The notes: generated from the sequence alone by a model not told the origin. A stretch of DNA of 64,000 bases from Kocuria carniphila (GCF_004136555.1 NZ_NOIT01000001.1:269412-333411), one strand, 5' to 3'; shown: positions 36,410 to 45,060, numbered from the stretch's first letter. Program-made: numbers and translations.

Positions 36410-37378
36410 TTATGCAGAACCATGAGCAAGCCCACTATGCTTGAATCTGGGCACCAGTCGAACCATGGCCACCATGATCAGCAGTTCCACCAGGGTCTGA
36501 GTGACCACGACCAACGGCGCAAGATCCATGGCGGCGGGAAGCGCAATAGCCAAGGGCAGGATCACCAGGGAATTGCGCGTGACACCGGAGAAAACGAGCG
36601 CGCGTCTCGCGGCGACGTCGTACCCGCCGCGTCGCCCCACCCACTGGCCCAGACCGAACATGATGAGCGCGAACGCGACGAACAACGGGATCACCACCAG
36701 CAGGGCTGCTAGCTGCGCGCCGACCCCGGCAATTTGGGAAGCGACCACCACGGCGAGAGTGAGCATCATGAGCGGCACCATCGCGGCCATGGAACCGGCC
36801 TCCAGAATGCGCACGACGCGAGTGCGTGCTGCCAGTTCAGTCAGAATTGCGGCTGCGAGCGGCAGCACGATCAGCAGAACGAAGGCCTCAACGAACGGTT
36901 CGATCTCCACGACCGAGACCACATCCGTACCAGCCATCAACCACAAGTAGACCGGCAGGAGCAGCATCTGCACGAGCATGAGAACGGGCGAGGCTGCAAG
37001 GAGACGGTCGTGGGCGCCACCGGCCAGGCCCGTGAAGACCATGACGTAGTCCACGCACGGGCACAGCAGCACCAGGAGAACTCCGGCGAGCAAGGCCTGA
37101 TCATGGGCGACAAAACGCGACAGCCCGAACACCACCACCGGCGCCAGCACGAAGTTGAGCAGGAGGGTAGACCGAAGGAATGTCCAGTCCCGCAATACGG
37201 CACCCAGCCGGGTGAACGGGATACCCAGGAAGGTCGCATACAGCAGCAGCGCGAGGACGGGGTTGATCAGGGTCTCCGCCGGAGCGGCGATTCCAGGCAC
37301 TGTGAGGCCAACGATCACCGCAACACCGATGGACGCCACATACAGCGCAACTTGATGCCGCTCGAACCACTGAATCAC
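36410..37378 (-). CDS. BASS-superfamily permease, similar to arsenic-resistance (ACR3-like) transporters
   Basis: 322 residues, ten membrane helices. PFTRLGAVLRDW, LLVLLCPCVDYVMVFTGLAGG (Cys-containing helix as in ACR3 carriers) and FSGVTRNSLVILPLAIALP match the bile acid:sodium / arsenite carrier superfamily. Short actinobacterial members are often called arsenic resistance proteins. No arsR or arsC is nearby, so arsenic efflux is not supported by context. Confidence 0.75.
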   Translation of the reverse strand: MIQWFERHQVALYVASIGVAVIVGLTVPGIAAPAETLINPVLALLLYATFLGIPFTRLGAVLRDWTFLRSTLLLNFVLAPVVVFGLSRFVAHDQALLAGVLLVLLCPCVDYVMVFTGLAGGAHDRLLAASPVLMLVQMLLLPVYLWLMAGTDVVSVVEIEPFVEAFVLLIVLPLAAAILTELAARTRVVRILEAGSMAAMVPLMMLTLAVVVASQIAGVGAQLAALLVVIPLFVAFALIMFGLGQWVGRRGGYDVAARRALVFSGVTRNSLVILPLAIALPAAMDLAPLVVVTQTLVELLIMVAMVRLVPRFKHSGLAHGSA

Positions 37379-37437
37379 TCGATCCAGGCTAGTTCACTCG
37401 TTCAGACGCCGCCGACTTGGATCAGCCCCGGATATGC

Positions 37438-37472
37438 AAGAAGCTCCCCGCCCGTTCGGACGAGGAGCTCCC
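37438..37472 (-). terminator. Hairpin after yceI
   Basis: AAGCTCC and GGAGCTC arms around CGTCCGAACGGGCGG, 20 bp beyond the yceI stop on the minus strand. Confidence 0.65.
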
Positions 37473-37491
37473 AGCGAGAAGTCTTGCGGAA

Positions 37492-38055
37492 TTACTGATC
37501 CTTGATCAGTGACAGCTCGAATTCCAGGCTGATCTTGTCGCTGACCAGGACTCCACCGGAGTCCAAGGGGGTGTTCCAGGAGACGCCCCAGTCCTTGCGG
37601 TCGATGCGTCGGCCGCCTTCGAGGCCGGCGCGCAGCCCGCCCGTGGGGTCGGTGTCGATACCCAAGAGCTCCATGGGGATGGTGATGGGCCGCGTGATGC
37701 CGCGGATGGTCAGGTCACCGGAAATGATGAACTGCGACTCGTCCACCTCATCCAAACCGGTGGACTTGAAGACGATCTCGGGGTGATTTTCCGCATCGAA
37801 GAAGTCGGGGCTGCGCAGGTGTTGGTCACGCTGGTTGTTGCGAGTGTCAACGCTCTGGACCTTGAGCCGGACCTCCACCGTGGAGTTGTCCCAGTCGCCG
37901 GTGTCCAGGTGAGCGTGACCTTCAACCTCGTTGAAAGCACCGCGCACACGAGTCACCATCGCGTGGCGGGTGGAGAACCCGAAACGCGAGTGCGACGGAT
38001 CGATGGACCAGTCGCCGTTCAATGTCGAATCAATTGCCAAAAAGGACACCCCCAT
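37492..38055 (-). CDS. YceI-family lipid-binding protein
   Basis: 187 residues. Lipocalin-like YceI pattern: GDWSIDPSHSRFGFSTRHAM, VRGAFNEVEG, HLRSPDFFDAENHPEIVFKST, FIISGDLTIRGITRPI and DWGVSWN at the end. YceI proteins bind isoprenoid chains in a beta-barrel. No signal peptide, so cytosolic. Single gene, divergent from the MDR operon at 38384. Confidence 0.93.
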   Translation of the reverse strand: MGVSFLAIDSTLNGDWSIDPSHSRFGFSTRHAMVTRVRGAFNEVEGHAHLDTGDWDNSTVEVRLKVQSVDTRNNQRDQHLRSPDFFDAENHPEIVFKSTGLDEVDESQFIISGDLTIRGITRPITIPMELLGIDTDPTGGLRAGLEGGRRIDRKDWGVSWNTPLDSGGVLVSDKISLEFELSLIKDQ

Positions 38056-38383
38056 GTCAGGACCAGCTGAGCCGTTGTAACCAATGCCTCAGCGGCCGTT
38101 CAACCCTCAACCCATGTAGTTATGCGCCATGTCATTGAGACTGTTTAGATCTTCAACCCAAAGTATTCAAAAACAATCATTCCGGACTGGACCCTGGTCA
38201 CGCTACCCCATAGTTGGTGGCCCTTGAGGGAGGGTTAGCGTGTGCCTTCCGAGAATCTGCAACTTACTTGGGGGTAAGAAGCGGCTATATTTCCCTACGT
38301 CAGGGCGACACCGGGGCAGTCTTGATCTTCGTGCGTCTTCACACGGACCTGTCGCCGCTCCCCCTGAAGATAGGGTGGAATCC
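38056..38383. other. Divergent regulatory region, no gene
   Basis: 328 bp between yceI and the plus-strand operon. A+T-richer in the centre (38120-38190), as expected for divergent promoters. I see no confident operator or riboswitch. AGGGTGG lies just before the operon's first ATG. Confidence 0.6.
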
Positions 38384-39361
38384 ATGGGCTGGCAGTACTG
38401 GACAGAATCAGCAGGCACGGGCACGTGGCGGGAGGTGCCCGAACCCCACGCTGACATCAATGCGCATGAGCTGCGGGTCCGTACCGTGGCCACTGCCGTT
38501 TCTCGCGGGACGGAGACCCTGGTCCACACCGGAAACGTCCCGGAATCCATTGCGCACCTGATGCGGGCACCGCAGCAACTGGGTGACTTCCCCTTCCCCG
38601 TGTCTTATGGCTACCTGGGCGTGGGTGTTGTCGATGAAGGACCGGCTGACTGGCTCGGGGCACGGGTGTTAGGCCTGCTGCCGCACCACACCCATCACGT
38701 GGTCACCACGGAGGACGTCCAACGCATTCCCGATGACGTGCCCGACCACCGCGCGCTACTCGCCGGGGCCGCCGAAACCGGACTCAACATTCTCTGGCAG
38801 GAGCCCCCGCGCATTGCGGACCGGGTTGCCATCATCGGTGCCGGAATGATCGGCACCTCCACGGCGCTGCTCGCTTCGGGAATGGCGCTGGATCGGCTCG
38901 AGATCCTGGAAACCAACCCGGACCGCCGCCAGCTACTGACCTCCCTGGGACTCACGGCGGTGGATCCCAGTGAGGCATCCCCGGACGACGACATCGTCAT
39001 CCACACCTCCGGCACCGAGCCCGGTCTGGCCCGTGCCCTGGAGATCGCCGGTGACGACGGCACGGTGGTCGAGGCCTCGTGGTTCGGTTCCCGCGCGCCC
39101 TCGGTCCCCCTGGGTGCAGATTTCCACGCTCGTCGGCTGTCCATCGTGGCCAGTCAGGTGGGTCAGGTAGCCGAGGGACGCCGCGCCCGCCGCACCAGAG
39201 CCGAGCGACTACAGACCGCGCTACGCACCCTGCGCGATGAGCGCTTCGACGCGCTATTGACCGGCCAATCCCCACACCAAGAACTTCCCGAGGTCATGGA
39301 CGAGATCACCGGAGACACCGACCTGGCCCGCACCACCCTCTGCCACATCCTGACCTACTGA
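38384..39361 (+). CDS. Zinc-type alcohol dehydrogenase-like (MDR) oxidoreductase
   Basis: 325 residues from ATG 38384 (AGGGTGGAATCC upstream). MDR fold: TAVSRGTETLVHTGNVP (BchC-like SRGTE motif), FPVSYGYLGVGVV, LAGAAETGLNILW, and the NAD(P) loop AIIGAGMIGT near 158-167. The usual catalytic-zinc Cys of the N-terminal domain is replaced by Ser in SRGTE, as in the BchC-like branch. First gene of a five-gene, tightly packed operon with a PTPS homologue, glycosyltransferase, methyltransferase and membrane protein. Substrate unknown; a polyol or sugar-pyrimidine intermediate is an inference. Confidence 0.85.
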   Translation: MGWQYWTESAGTGTWREVPEPHADINAHELRVRTVATAVSRGTETLVHTGNVPESIAHLMRAPQQLGDFPFPVSYGYLGVGVVDEGPADWLGARVLGLLPHHTHHVVTTEDVQRIPDDVPDHRALLAGAAETGLNILWQEPPRIADRVAIIGAGMIGTSTALLASGMALDRLEILETNPDRRQLLTSLGLTAVDPSEASPDDDIVIHTSGTEPGLARALEIAGDDGTVVEASWFGSRAPSVPLGADFHARRLSIVASQVGQVAEGRRARRTRAERLQTALRTLRDERFDALLTGQSPHQELPEVMDEITGDTDLARTTLCHILTY

Positions 39362-39415
39362 CGCCCCGCAGACACCCACGCACTGACCAGCCCCATCCAC
39401 CCGAGCAGGAGAACC

Positions 39416-39799
39416 ATGTACAGCCTCACCGTCAATGACCACGTGATGATCGCCCACAGCCTGCCCGACGAGTTCTTCGGCCCGGCTCAGGGAATGCACG
39501 GCGCCACCCTCACGGTGGAGGCCACGTTCACCCGCGCCGAGCTAGACGAACACGCGGTGGTCCTGGACATCGGCCAGGCCATGGAGATGCTCGACGACGC
39601 ACTGTCCCCGCTGCGCTACGCCAACCTGGACGAGCACCCCGATTTCGCGGGCAAGCTCTCCACCACCGAGGCCACTGCGCACTACATCGGGCAACGGCTC
39701 GCGGACTCCCTGAGCGATCAGCCGGACGTCGGAATCACCGTGACCCTCACCGAGAATCCCCGCGCCAAGGTCGCCTACACAGTCCCCGGACGCCCGTGA
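39416..39799 (+). CDS. 6-pyruvoyl-tetrahydropterin synthase / QueD homologue with altered active site
   Basis: 127 residues, T-fold. Against E. coli QueD: the first zinc His is kept (IAHSL, His14) and so is the second (MHGAT, His28), but the third zinc His (HGH) is Ala30, the catalytic Cys four residues before His28 is Ala24, and LDHxxLN reads LDEHPDF. The pterin-binding Glu (LTENP, Glu113) remains. So it probably binds a pterin-like ring but is unlikely to do the normal QueD reaction. GTG of the glycosyltransferase overlaps its stop (GTGA). Preceded by AGGAG six bases before the ATG. Confidence 0.85.
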   Translation: MYSLTVNDHVMIAHSLPDEFFGPAQGMHGATLTVEATFTRAELDEHAVVLDIGQAMEMLDDALSPLRYANLDEHPDFAGKLSTTEATAHYIGQRLADSLSDQPDVGITVTLTENPRAKVAYTVPGRP

Positions 39800-40815
39800 C
39801 CATACTGATCGAGCCGGATCTCGGACGCGTCAGCGGGGGGCTGCGCTACAACCGGTTCGTGGCCGACGCCGTGGGCGGTGCCATCACGCGCCAGTCCCTT
39901 CCCGGGGCGTGGCCGGATCCGTCCGCCCAGGATGACGCCGCTCTGCGTCACCTCGCTGCGCAGTTCGATGAGCCGGTCATCGTGGACGGTCTGATCGGTT
40001 GCTCCCTGAGTGATCCGCTCGACCTGACCGTGCCGGTCATTCAGCTCGTGCACGCGCCCCTGGCCTTGGCCAACCCGGCTGCGCAGGAACGCGAGCGGGC
40101 GAATCTGATGGCCGCGAGCGGCGTCGTCACCACCAGCCGGCATGCCGCTGATCAGGTGCGTAGCTTGTACGGTCTGGACGCGACCGTGGCCGCGCCGGGC
40201 GTGAAGAAGCGACAGCCTGCAGCGGGCACCGAGACCGGCGCCCACCTGGTGTGCGTGGGTGCCATTGAAGAGAACAAGAATCAGCTGTTCCTCGTGCGCG
40301 TGCTGGCCGCGCTCGCGGAGACGGGTGTGGACGGGTGGCACTGCACGTTTGCCGGTCCCCCGACCGATCCGGAGTACGGCGCCAGGTTGCACCGCGCGTG
40401 TCGCACATTGCCGCTGCAGAGCGTGACGTTGGCCGGCGAACTCGACCCGCAGGACGTTGACGATCTTTTGGCCGCGTCGGATCTCCTGCTGTTGCCCTCC
40501 CATCGCGAGACCTATGGGATGGTCGTCACGGAAGCCGCCTCTGCCGCAATCCCTGCCTTGGTCAGCGCCAGCACGGGAGCCGAAGAGGCGCTCGGAGCTG
40601 GCCAGGCCCTGCCGTTGGTGGAAGAGCAGTGGGTGTCGGCACTCACGCGTTGGCTGACAGATACTGAGTATCGGGTCCGCCTTCGCGACGACGCCGCAAG
40701 GCTCCGGCCCGGCCTGCGCAGCTGGGAGGACACCGCGAGCGCGCTCCTGGACGCTGTGTCTTCGTGCGGCGCTTTCCCTCACCCCACAACATCGAGCGAG
40801 AGGAACCCGGAATGA
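39796..40815 (+). CDS. Glycosyltransferase, GT-B fold, group 1 (GT4-like)
   Basis: 339 residues from GTG at 39796. N-terminal acceptor domain opens with VSGGLRYNRF. The C-terminal donor domain has HLVCVGAIEENKNQLFLVRVL and the EX7E-type motif HRETYGMVVTEAASAAIP near 240-257. Retaining GT4-like enzymes use nucleotide sugars such as UDP-glucose or GDP-mannose. The acceptor here is unknown. Overlaps both neighbours by 4 bp (GTGA before, ATGA after), so it is translationally coupled. Confidence 0.9.
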   Translation: MTILIEPDLGRVSGGLRYNRFVADAVGGAITRQSLPGAWPDPSAQDDAALRHLAAQFDEPVIVDGLIGCSLSDPLDLTVPVIQLVHAPLALANPAAQERERANLMAASGVVTTSRHAADQVRSLYGLDATVAAPGVKKRQPAAGTETGAHLVCVGAIEENKNQLFLVRVLAALAETGVDGWHCTFAGPPTDPEYGARLHRACRTLPLQSVTLAGELDPQDVDDLLAASDLLLLPSHRETYGMVVTEAASAAIPALVSASTGAEEALGAGQALPLVEEQWVSALTRWLTDTEYRVRLRDDAARLRPGLRSWEDTASALLDAVSSCGAFPHPTTSSERNPE

Positions 40816-41654
40816 TCGGCGCCGCCCAGGATTGGCTCGAGGCTCGCGTTCCTTTCGACGACGCCGCTCGACGACAGTCCCTGCCCCTTTTGGACCATGC
40901 CGCGCAGGCTCTGCTGGATGCTGACCCCACGGGGCAGGCGCCTCTGACCGTTGTGGATCTGGGCGCCGGCACCGGTAAATCAGCGGCGTGGTTCCGGCAC
41001 CATCTGACCCCGCGGTTGCCCGATCGGCACATCCGATGGCTGCTCGTGGACGCCCACGAGCCGTCGCTGGAGATCGCGAGCCAACACGTGGCGGACGCGG
41101 ACACCATGGTCACGCATCTGTCGGACCTTCCCACGGCCCTGGGCGACTACCTCCCCGTCCATCCTGCCCCGGGCACGCTGCTGTTGACCTGCAGTGCGGT
41201 GTTGGACGTACTCACCCAGGACGATGTAGAAGCCATTCTCAAGACCCTGACCACATACCAGGGGTTGGGGCTGTTCCTGCTGAGCATCACTGCGGACTGG
41301 AACCTGGAACCGGCGGATCCCAGGGACAACGGACTCGCCCAAGCATTTGCCGAGCACCAGCGACAGGACGGCAAACTCGGCGCGGAAGGGGGCCAGACGA
41401 TGCTGCGGGCCGCTCGAGATCACGGAGTCCGAGCCACGCACGGCAACAGCCCGTGGCACCTGATCTCACCCCGTGATGCGGAGTTCACACGGAGGTTCCT
41501 GACCGAGCGGGTAGCCGCTGCCATCGAGGCCGCTCCCGAACTGGAAGAGGACGCTCTTGACTGGCTCAAGAGCCGCAATCAGCAGGCCGCCGACCACCTG
41601 ACCGTCACCGTGGACCATTGCGACGTACTGGTGGACGCCCGCCACGACAGCTGA
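40812..41654 (+). CDS. Class I SAM-dependent methyltransferase
   Basis: 280 residues from ATG 40812, overlapping the glycosyltransferase stop. SAM motif I VVDLGAGTGKSAAWF (48-61), acidic motif WLLVDAHEPSL, and LLTCSAVLDVLTQDDVEAIL. No membrane segment. Acceptor unknown. Fourth gene of the operon; the next gene starts 4 bp after its stop. Confidence 0.9.
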   Translation: MIGAAQDWLEARVPFDDAARRQSLPLLDHAAQALLDADPTGQAPLTVVDLGAGTGKSAAWFRHHLTPRLPDRHIRWLLVDAHEPSLEIASQHVADADTMVTHLSDLPTALGDYLPVHPAPGTLLLTCSAVLDVLTQDDVEAILKTLTTYQGLGLFLLSITADWNLEPADPRDNGLAQAFAEHQRQDGKLGAEGGQTMLRAARDHGVRATHGNSPWHLISPRDAEFTRRFLTERVAAAIEAAPELEEDALDWLKSRNQQAADHLTVTVDHCDVLVDARHDS

Positions 41655-41658
41655 CTCC

Positions 41659-42579
41659 GTGAAGAAACTCTGGCTCCGACGGATCGCCATGCTAGCGGTC
41701 ACCCTCGTCCTGCTCTGGTTGACGGCCCGCGCGGTCGGGATTCAGGCACTGGTGGCAGGGGGCCAGGTGTTGACTCCGCTGACCGTATTCGCTGCACTGC
41801 TGGCGGGTCTGATCGTGGCGCTGACACAGGCGATTCGCTGGAAGATACTGGCCGCCGAGCAGCGGATTAACCTCAGCTTCCGCCGGGCATGGGGCGACTG
41901 CTATGCCTCCGCTTTCGGCAACATGATTCTGCCGGGAGGTCTGGGCGGGGACGCCGCACGAGTGGCCGTCTACCGCCACCGGGGGCGGCAGCACTGGTGG
42001 TCTCCGCTGCTGGCCGTCGGTGCTGAACGGCTCAGCGCCACCGCATGTCTGTTCATCGCTACCGCACTCGTGCTGGGAGTGAGTGCGGAACGGGGTGAAG
42101 CGCAGTGGCCGGTGGTGATCGTCGCGGCGGTAGCCGCCGTGGTGTTCCTGGCGGCGGCAATCGTTTGCTTGCGCGGACTGCCCGCACCTCGCCAGGTCAT
42201 TGTGTGGGGCACCTCCGCGCTGAGCGTACTCACTCTCATTGCCCTGTTCCTCCTGGCGATGGCCCAGTTGAGCGGGCCCCTTCATGCGCCGGTCGCGACC
42301 GTGGGGTTGGCGTCCATGAGCCTGCCGGTGGGAGTGGGAGGCTGGGGCGTTCGAGAATTCTCGGTCGGTGCGCTGGCTCCGGCCATGGGCGTTCCCGCAG
42401 AGCAGGCCGTCACCGCGGCCACCGGCTATGGGTTACTCGCGGTAGTGTCCACCCTCCCCGGCGCCGCGGTTCTGACCTGGGGCGCCCGGCGCCGTGCGGT
42501 ACAACAGGGCTCGACGAAGGCCGAGGCAGAACGAGACCAGAACGCGCAGACCCCGGTAGACGAGGAGCGACAGGCCTAA
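41659..42579 (+). CDS. Lysylphosphatidylglycerol synthase TM-domain (AglD/MprF-like) membrane protein
   Basis: 306 residues from GTG at 41659, about eight membrane helices. Family pattern: LTQAIRWKILAAEQRINLSF, GNMILPGGLGGDAARVAVY and SLPVGVGGWGVREFSVGAL, as in the flippase-like domain of MprF and AglD. No aminoacyl-transfer domain, so not a true MprF. Such stand-alone proteins often accompany glycosyltransferases making lipid-linked sugars, and may flip the product. Charged cytosolic tail. Last gene of the operon; ends 5 bp from the convergent GCH II-RibD gene. Confidence 0.88.
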   Translation: MKKLWLRRIAMLAVTLVLLWLTARAVGIQALVAGGQVLTPLTVFAALLAGLIVALTQAIRWKILAAEQRINLSFRRAWGDCYASAFGNMILPGGLGGDAARVAVYRHRGRQHWWSPLLAVGAERLSATACLFIATALVLGVSAERGEAQWPVVIVAAVAAVVFLAAAIVCLRGLPAPRQVIVWGTSALSVLTLIALFLLAMAQLSGPLHAPVATVGLASMSLPVGVGGWGVREFSVGALAPAMGVPAEQAVTAATGYGLLAVVSTLPGAAVLTWGARRRAVQQGSTKAEAERDQNAQTPVDEERQA

Positions 42580-42584
42580 TCCGG

Positions 42585-44018
42585 TTACCGGGCATCGAAT
42601 TCCTGGCCCGTGTTCTGCACCGTTGCGTGCCCGACAGCCTGCGCGGCGGATTGCCCGGCAATCTGAGCGGCGTCGTGATCCCTGGCCGCTTGGCTGAGCA
42701 CGAACTCGGTACAGACATCCTCCTCGAACGTGTACCGGCGGAACGGCGCACGCAGCGCCTCACCCATGACCTTCGACCCTTCGAAGCGCACTCCGGGGAC
42801 CCCGTCCCCGATCAACACGGGTGCCACGGTGAGGAACAGCCGATCCAGCAGACCCGCGGAGAGGAACGCGGAGACCGACTTGCCGCCGCCCTCGACCAGG
42901 ATGGAACCACTAATGTGCTCCCGAACCACGCGCAGAACCGCAGCCGGCTCTATGGAGGTGCCCGCGGCGCCGTCGGCCCCGGCCGAACTACCGGCCGCGC
43001 TCGCGGGAAGGCGCACGATCTCAACATGCTCACCACATCCGGAGGGGACCTCGGTGTCCTGGCCGACCAACCACAGCGTGCGCGCATCTGCGGACTGCAG
43101 GACCCGGCTCGCCACGGGAATCCGTGCGCGCGGATCCAGCAGAACACGCACCGGGTTCTCCCCCTGCACCGCCCTGACCGTGAGCTGCGGGTCGTCTCGG
43201 GTGACCGTGGTGGCCCCCACCAGCACCGCGTCCACCGCTGCGCGTAAATGATGTAGGTGGGTGCGGTCGGCCTCGCCGGAGACGAACTCCGCGTCCCCGC
43301 CGCGAGCTGCAATAAAACCGTCAGCGCTCTGGGCCAACTGCGCCACGACCTCCGAATTGGAGGCCAGCGTTCGATACACGGGGAAGGTGTCTTCCTCCAC
43401 GGACACCCGGCCGGCCAGCGGATCGTGACGCATACGCTGGCGCTTGGTCTGCAAGTAATGAGAGTTCTCGGGTCGGTCCACGACCGGGAGTACCACCCGA
43501 TCCGCCACCGTGATCCCCAGGCTGGTCAACGCCTCCGCCTTGGCCGGGTTGGAGGACAACAGCCGAACGGTCGAACACCCCAGATCTCGGAGCATTTCCG
43601 CGGCCGCGGTGTAATCCCGAGCGTCATCCGGGAGCCCCAGTGCACGGTTGGCGTCCACGGTGTCCATCCCCTGGTCCTGCAGTGCGTAGGCGCGCAGCTT
43701 GGCGGCGAGTCCGATCCCGCGGCCCTCATGACCGCGCAGGTACAACAGGATGCCGGTGCCCTCTGCGGCGATGGCTTGCAACGCGGCCTCCAACTGATCA
43801 CCGCAGTCGCAACGGTGAGAACCAAGGGTGTCCCCGGTGAGGCATTCGCTGTGCATGCGCACGATCGGAGCCTCCGCCTGAGCCGGTTCGCCCATCAGCA
43901 TGGCCACGTGCGTGACGTCACCAAATGTGTAGGCGCACGTGGTGAAGACGCCGTGATCGGTCGGCAACACGGTCCGGGACTCGAGGAGAAGTGCGTGATC
44001 CTGTTCTGGCTGATGCAT
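42585..44018 (-). CDS. GTP cyclohydrolase II fused to a RibD-type reductase domain
   Basis: 477 residues. 1-205: GTP cyclohydrolase II with zinc ligands Cys59, Cys70, Cys72 (SECLTGDTLGSHRCDCG), GHEGRGIGL and catalytic Tyr111 (RAYALQ), all intact. 224-443: RibD C-terminal/DHFR-like reductase: LAQSADGFIAA, AVDAVLVGATTVTRDDPQL, ILVEGGGKSVSAFLSAGLLDRL and APVLIGDG. The tail (445-477) is Ala/Gln-rich. It lacks the RibD deaminase domain, and a complete riboflavin operon exists at 1-4370, so this copy likely makes a reduced (ribitylated) diaminopyrimidine for a different product. Convergent with the PTPS-glycosyltransferase operon. Confidence 0.93.
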   Translation of the reverse strand: MHQPEQDHALLLESRTVLPTDHGVFTTCAYTFGDVTHVAMLMGEPAQAEAPIVRMHSECLTGDTLGSHRCDCGDQLEAALQAIAAEGTGILLYLRGHEGRGIGLAAKLRAYALQDQGMDTVDANRALGLPDDARDYTAAAEMLRDLGCSTVRLLSSNPAKAEALTSLGITVADRVVLPVVDRPENSHYLQTKRQRMRHDPLAGRVSVEEDTFPVYRTLASNSEVVAQLAQSADGFIAARGGDAEFVSGEADRTHLHHLRAAVDAVLVGATTVTRDDPQLTVRAVQGENPVRVLLDPRARIPVASRVLQSADARTLWLVGQDTEVPSGCGEHVEIVRLPASAAGSSAGADGAAGTSIEPAAVLRVVREHISGSILVEGGGKSVSAFLSAGLLDRLFLTVAPVLIGDGVPGVRFEGSKVMGEALRAPFRRYTFEEDVCTEFVLSQAARDHDAAQIAGQSAAQAVGHATVQNTGQEFDAR

Positions 44019-44095
44019 GCGTTTCAGTCTATGGTCAGCACGCTGCTGGACCGGCCACGGGATATGTCCCGGGCGCGGTTGTGTCGTAGTTCGAC

Positions 44096-44779
44096 TCAGT
44101 CACCGGAGCCGGCGCCTCGGCGTTCCAGCCACAGAATATCCCGACCGAAGGAATACAGTACCGACACCACTGCGGCGGCCACGCACAGCCCCCCGAACGG
44201 CGGAAAAGCCACCGCAATCGGCGTGCCCGCAGCGAGCAGGAGGATGCCCTGGGTTGCGGCGATCACTCTGCGGCTCAATGAGCTTGGGAGATGCTGCCGC
44301 CACGCAGGACGGAAGGCTGCCACCAGGTGGAACGCGTAATACATCAGTCCTGGGATCAGGCACCACAGCCCCCACAGGGGAACGACACCAATGGACAGAA
44401 TGAGGATGAACAGCGCGTCCACAGTCTCGTCATACAGTGCACCGGCCCGCGTTCCACCAGTCGTGCGGGCAATTTTTCCGTCCAGACCGTCCATGGCCAA
44501 CGCTGCTCCGCCCAGCACCACGGCGGTCCAGGTGAATCCCCGGCCGTCATCGGCCAGGAACAACGCCGTCACGATCACGATGAATCCGAGCCGCAGCGTG
44601 GTCAGGTCGTCCGCGCGGGTCCATGAATCGCGACGCAACAGGCTCCGCGCAGCTCCGATCACGGTCACGAGGACACAGATCAGACCATCCATGAAGCGGG
44701 GAGACAGCAGCCAGGCGATGACCAGCGCCGAGGTGAGGATCGGTAGCGACAGGAGTAGGCGTCGATCAAGACCATTCAT
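44096..44779 (-). CDS. CDP-alcohol phosphatidyltransferase family membrane protein
   Basis: 227 residues from ATG 44779. CDP-AP signature at 100-121: Asp100-Gly, Ala104-Arg105, Gly113, Asp117 and Asp121 (MDGLDGKIARTTGG...YDETVD), with a seven-residue spacer between AR and G. About six membrane helices. Such enzymes transfer a phosphoalcohol between CMP and an acceptor alcohol. Being between the GCH II-RibD fusion and a coupled small gene, it may attach a lipid or phosphate to the cluster's product; that is inference. Distinct from the PgsA-like enzyme at 45496. Confidence 0.9.
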   Translation of the reverse strand: MNGLDRRLLLSLPILTSALVIAWLLSPRFMDGLICVLVTVIGAARSLLRRDSWTRADDLTTLRLGFIVIVTALFLADDGRGFTWTAVVLGGAALAMDGLDGKIARTTGGTRAGALYDETVDALFILILSIGVVPLWGLWCLIPGLMYYAFHLVAAFRPAWRQHLPSSLSRRVIAATQGILLLAAGTPIAVAFPPFGGLCVAAAVVSVLYSFGRDILWLERRGAGSGD

Positions 44780-44982
44780 CCGCTGTGCACCGACCTCGCG
44801 GCATCCCTGAGCCATCGCTTCTGAGCGCGAGTCTCCACGGCACGCGGGTGATAGTGCGCGCGGGCCCATGCCAGAGCGTCGTCGGCGGCCACCCCCGGTC
44901 GACGACGCCGCGCTCCAGTCCCGCGCACAACTCGCCCGTCCGGCAGCTTCACTACACCCGTTTCGGTTTCCCACGCGCCCAT
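44776..44982 (-). CDS. Small basic protein, translationally coupled to the CDP-alcohol phosphatidyltransferase
   Basis: 68 residues. MGAWETETGVVKLPDGRVV followed by RGTGARRRRPG, then an Ala/Arg-rich helix ending AARSVHSG. Its stop overlaps the next ATG (ATGA), which supports it being real. The LPDGRxVRGxGxRR stretch recalls the N-terminus of a family of actinobacterial phosphatase-like proteins, but the rest does not continue into one, so it may be a truncated or independent small protein. Function unknown. Confidence 0.6.
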   Translation of the reverse strand: MGAWETETGVVKLPDGRVVRGTGARRRRPGVAADDALAWARAHYHPRAVETRAQKRWLRDAARSVHSG

Positions 44983-45060
44983 GCATCAAGCGTAGGTGCC
45001 CCTCAACGGACGAGTCCCGCACCGCAGATCGCGGGGCGGGACTCCACAGGAACAGTCCGC

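Noticed and set aside
36410..37378. Calling the BASS-family permease a definite arsenite efflux pump
   Set aside because: Sequence resembles ACR3-like carriers only in part, and no arsR/arsC is nearby.
38056..38383. Riboswitch in the leader before the MDR operon
   Set aside because: Looked for FMN, SAM, THF, preQ1 and cobalamin signatures given the pathway; none of the conserved strings is present.
41659..42579. Annotating the membrane protein as MprF lysylphosphatidylglycerol synthase
   Set aside because: Only the flippase-like transmembrane domain is present; the lysyl-transfer domain is missing.
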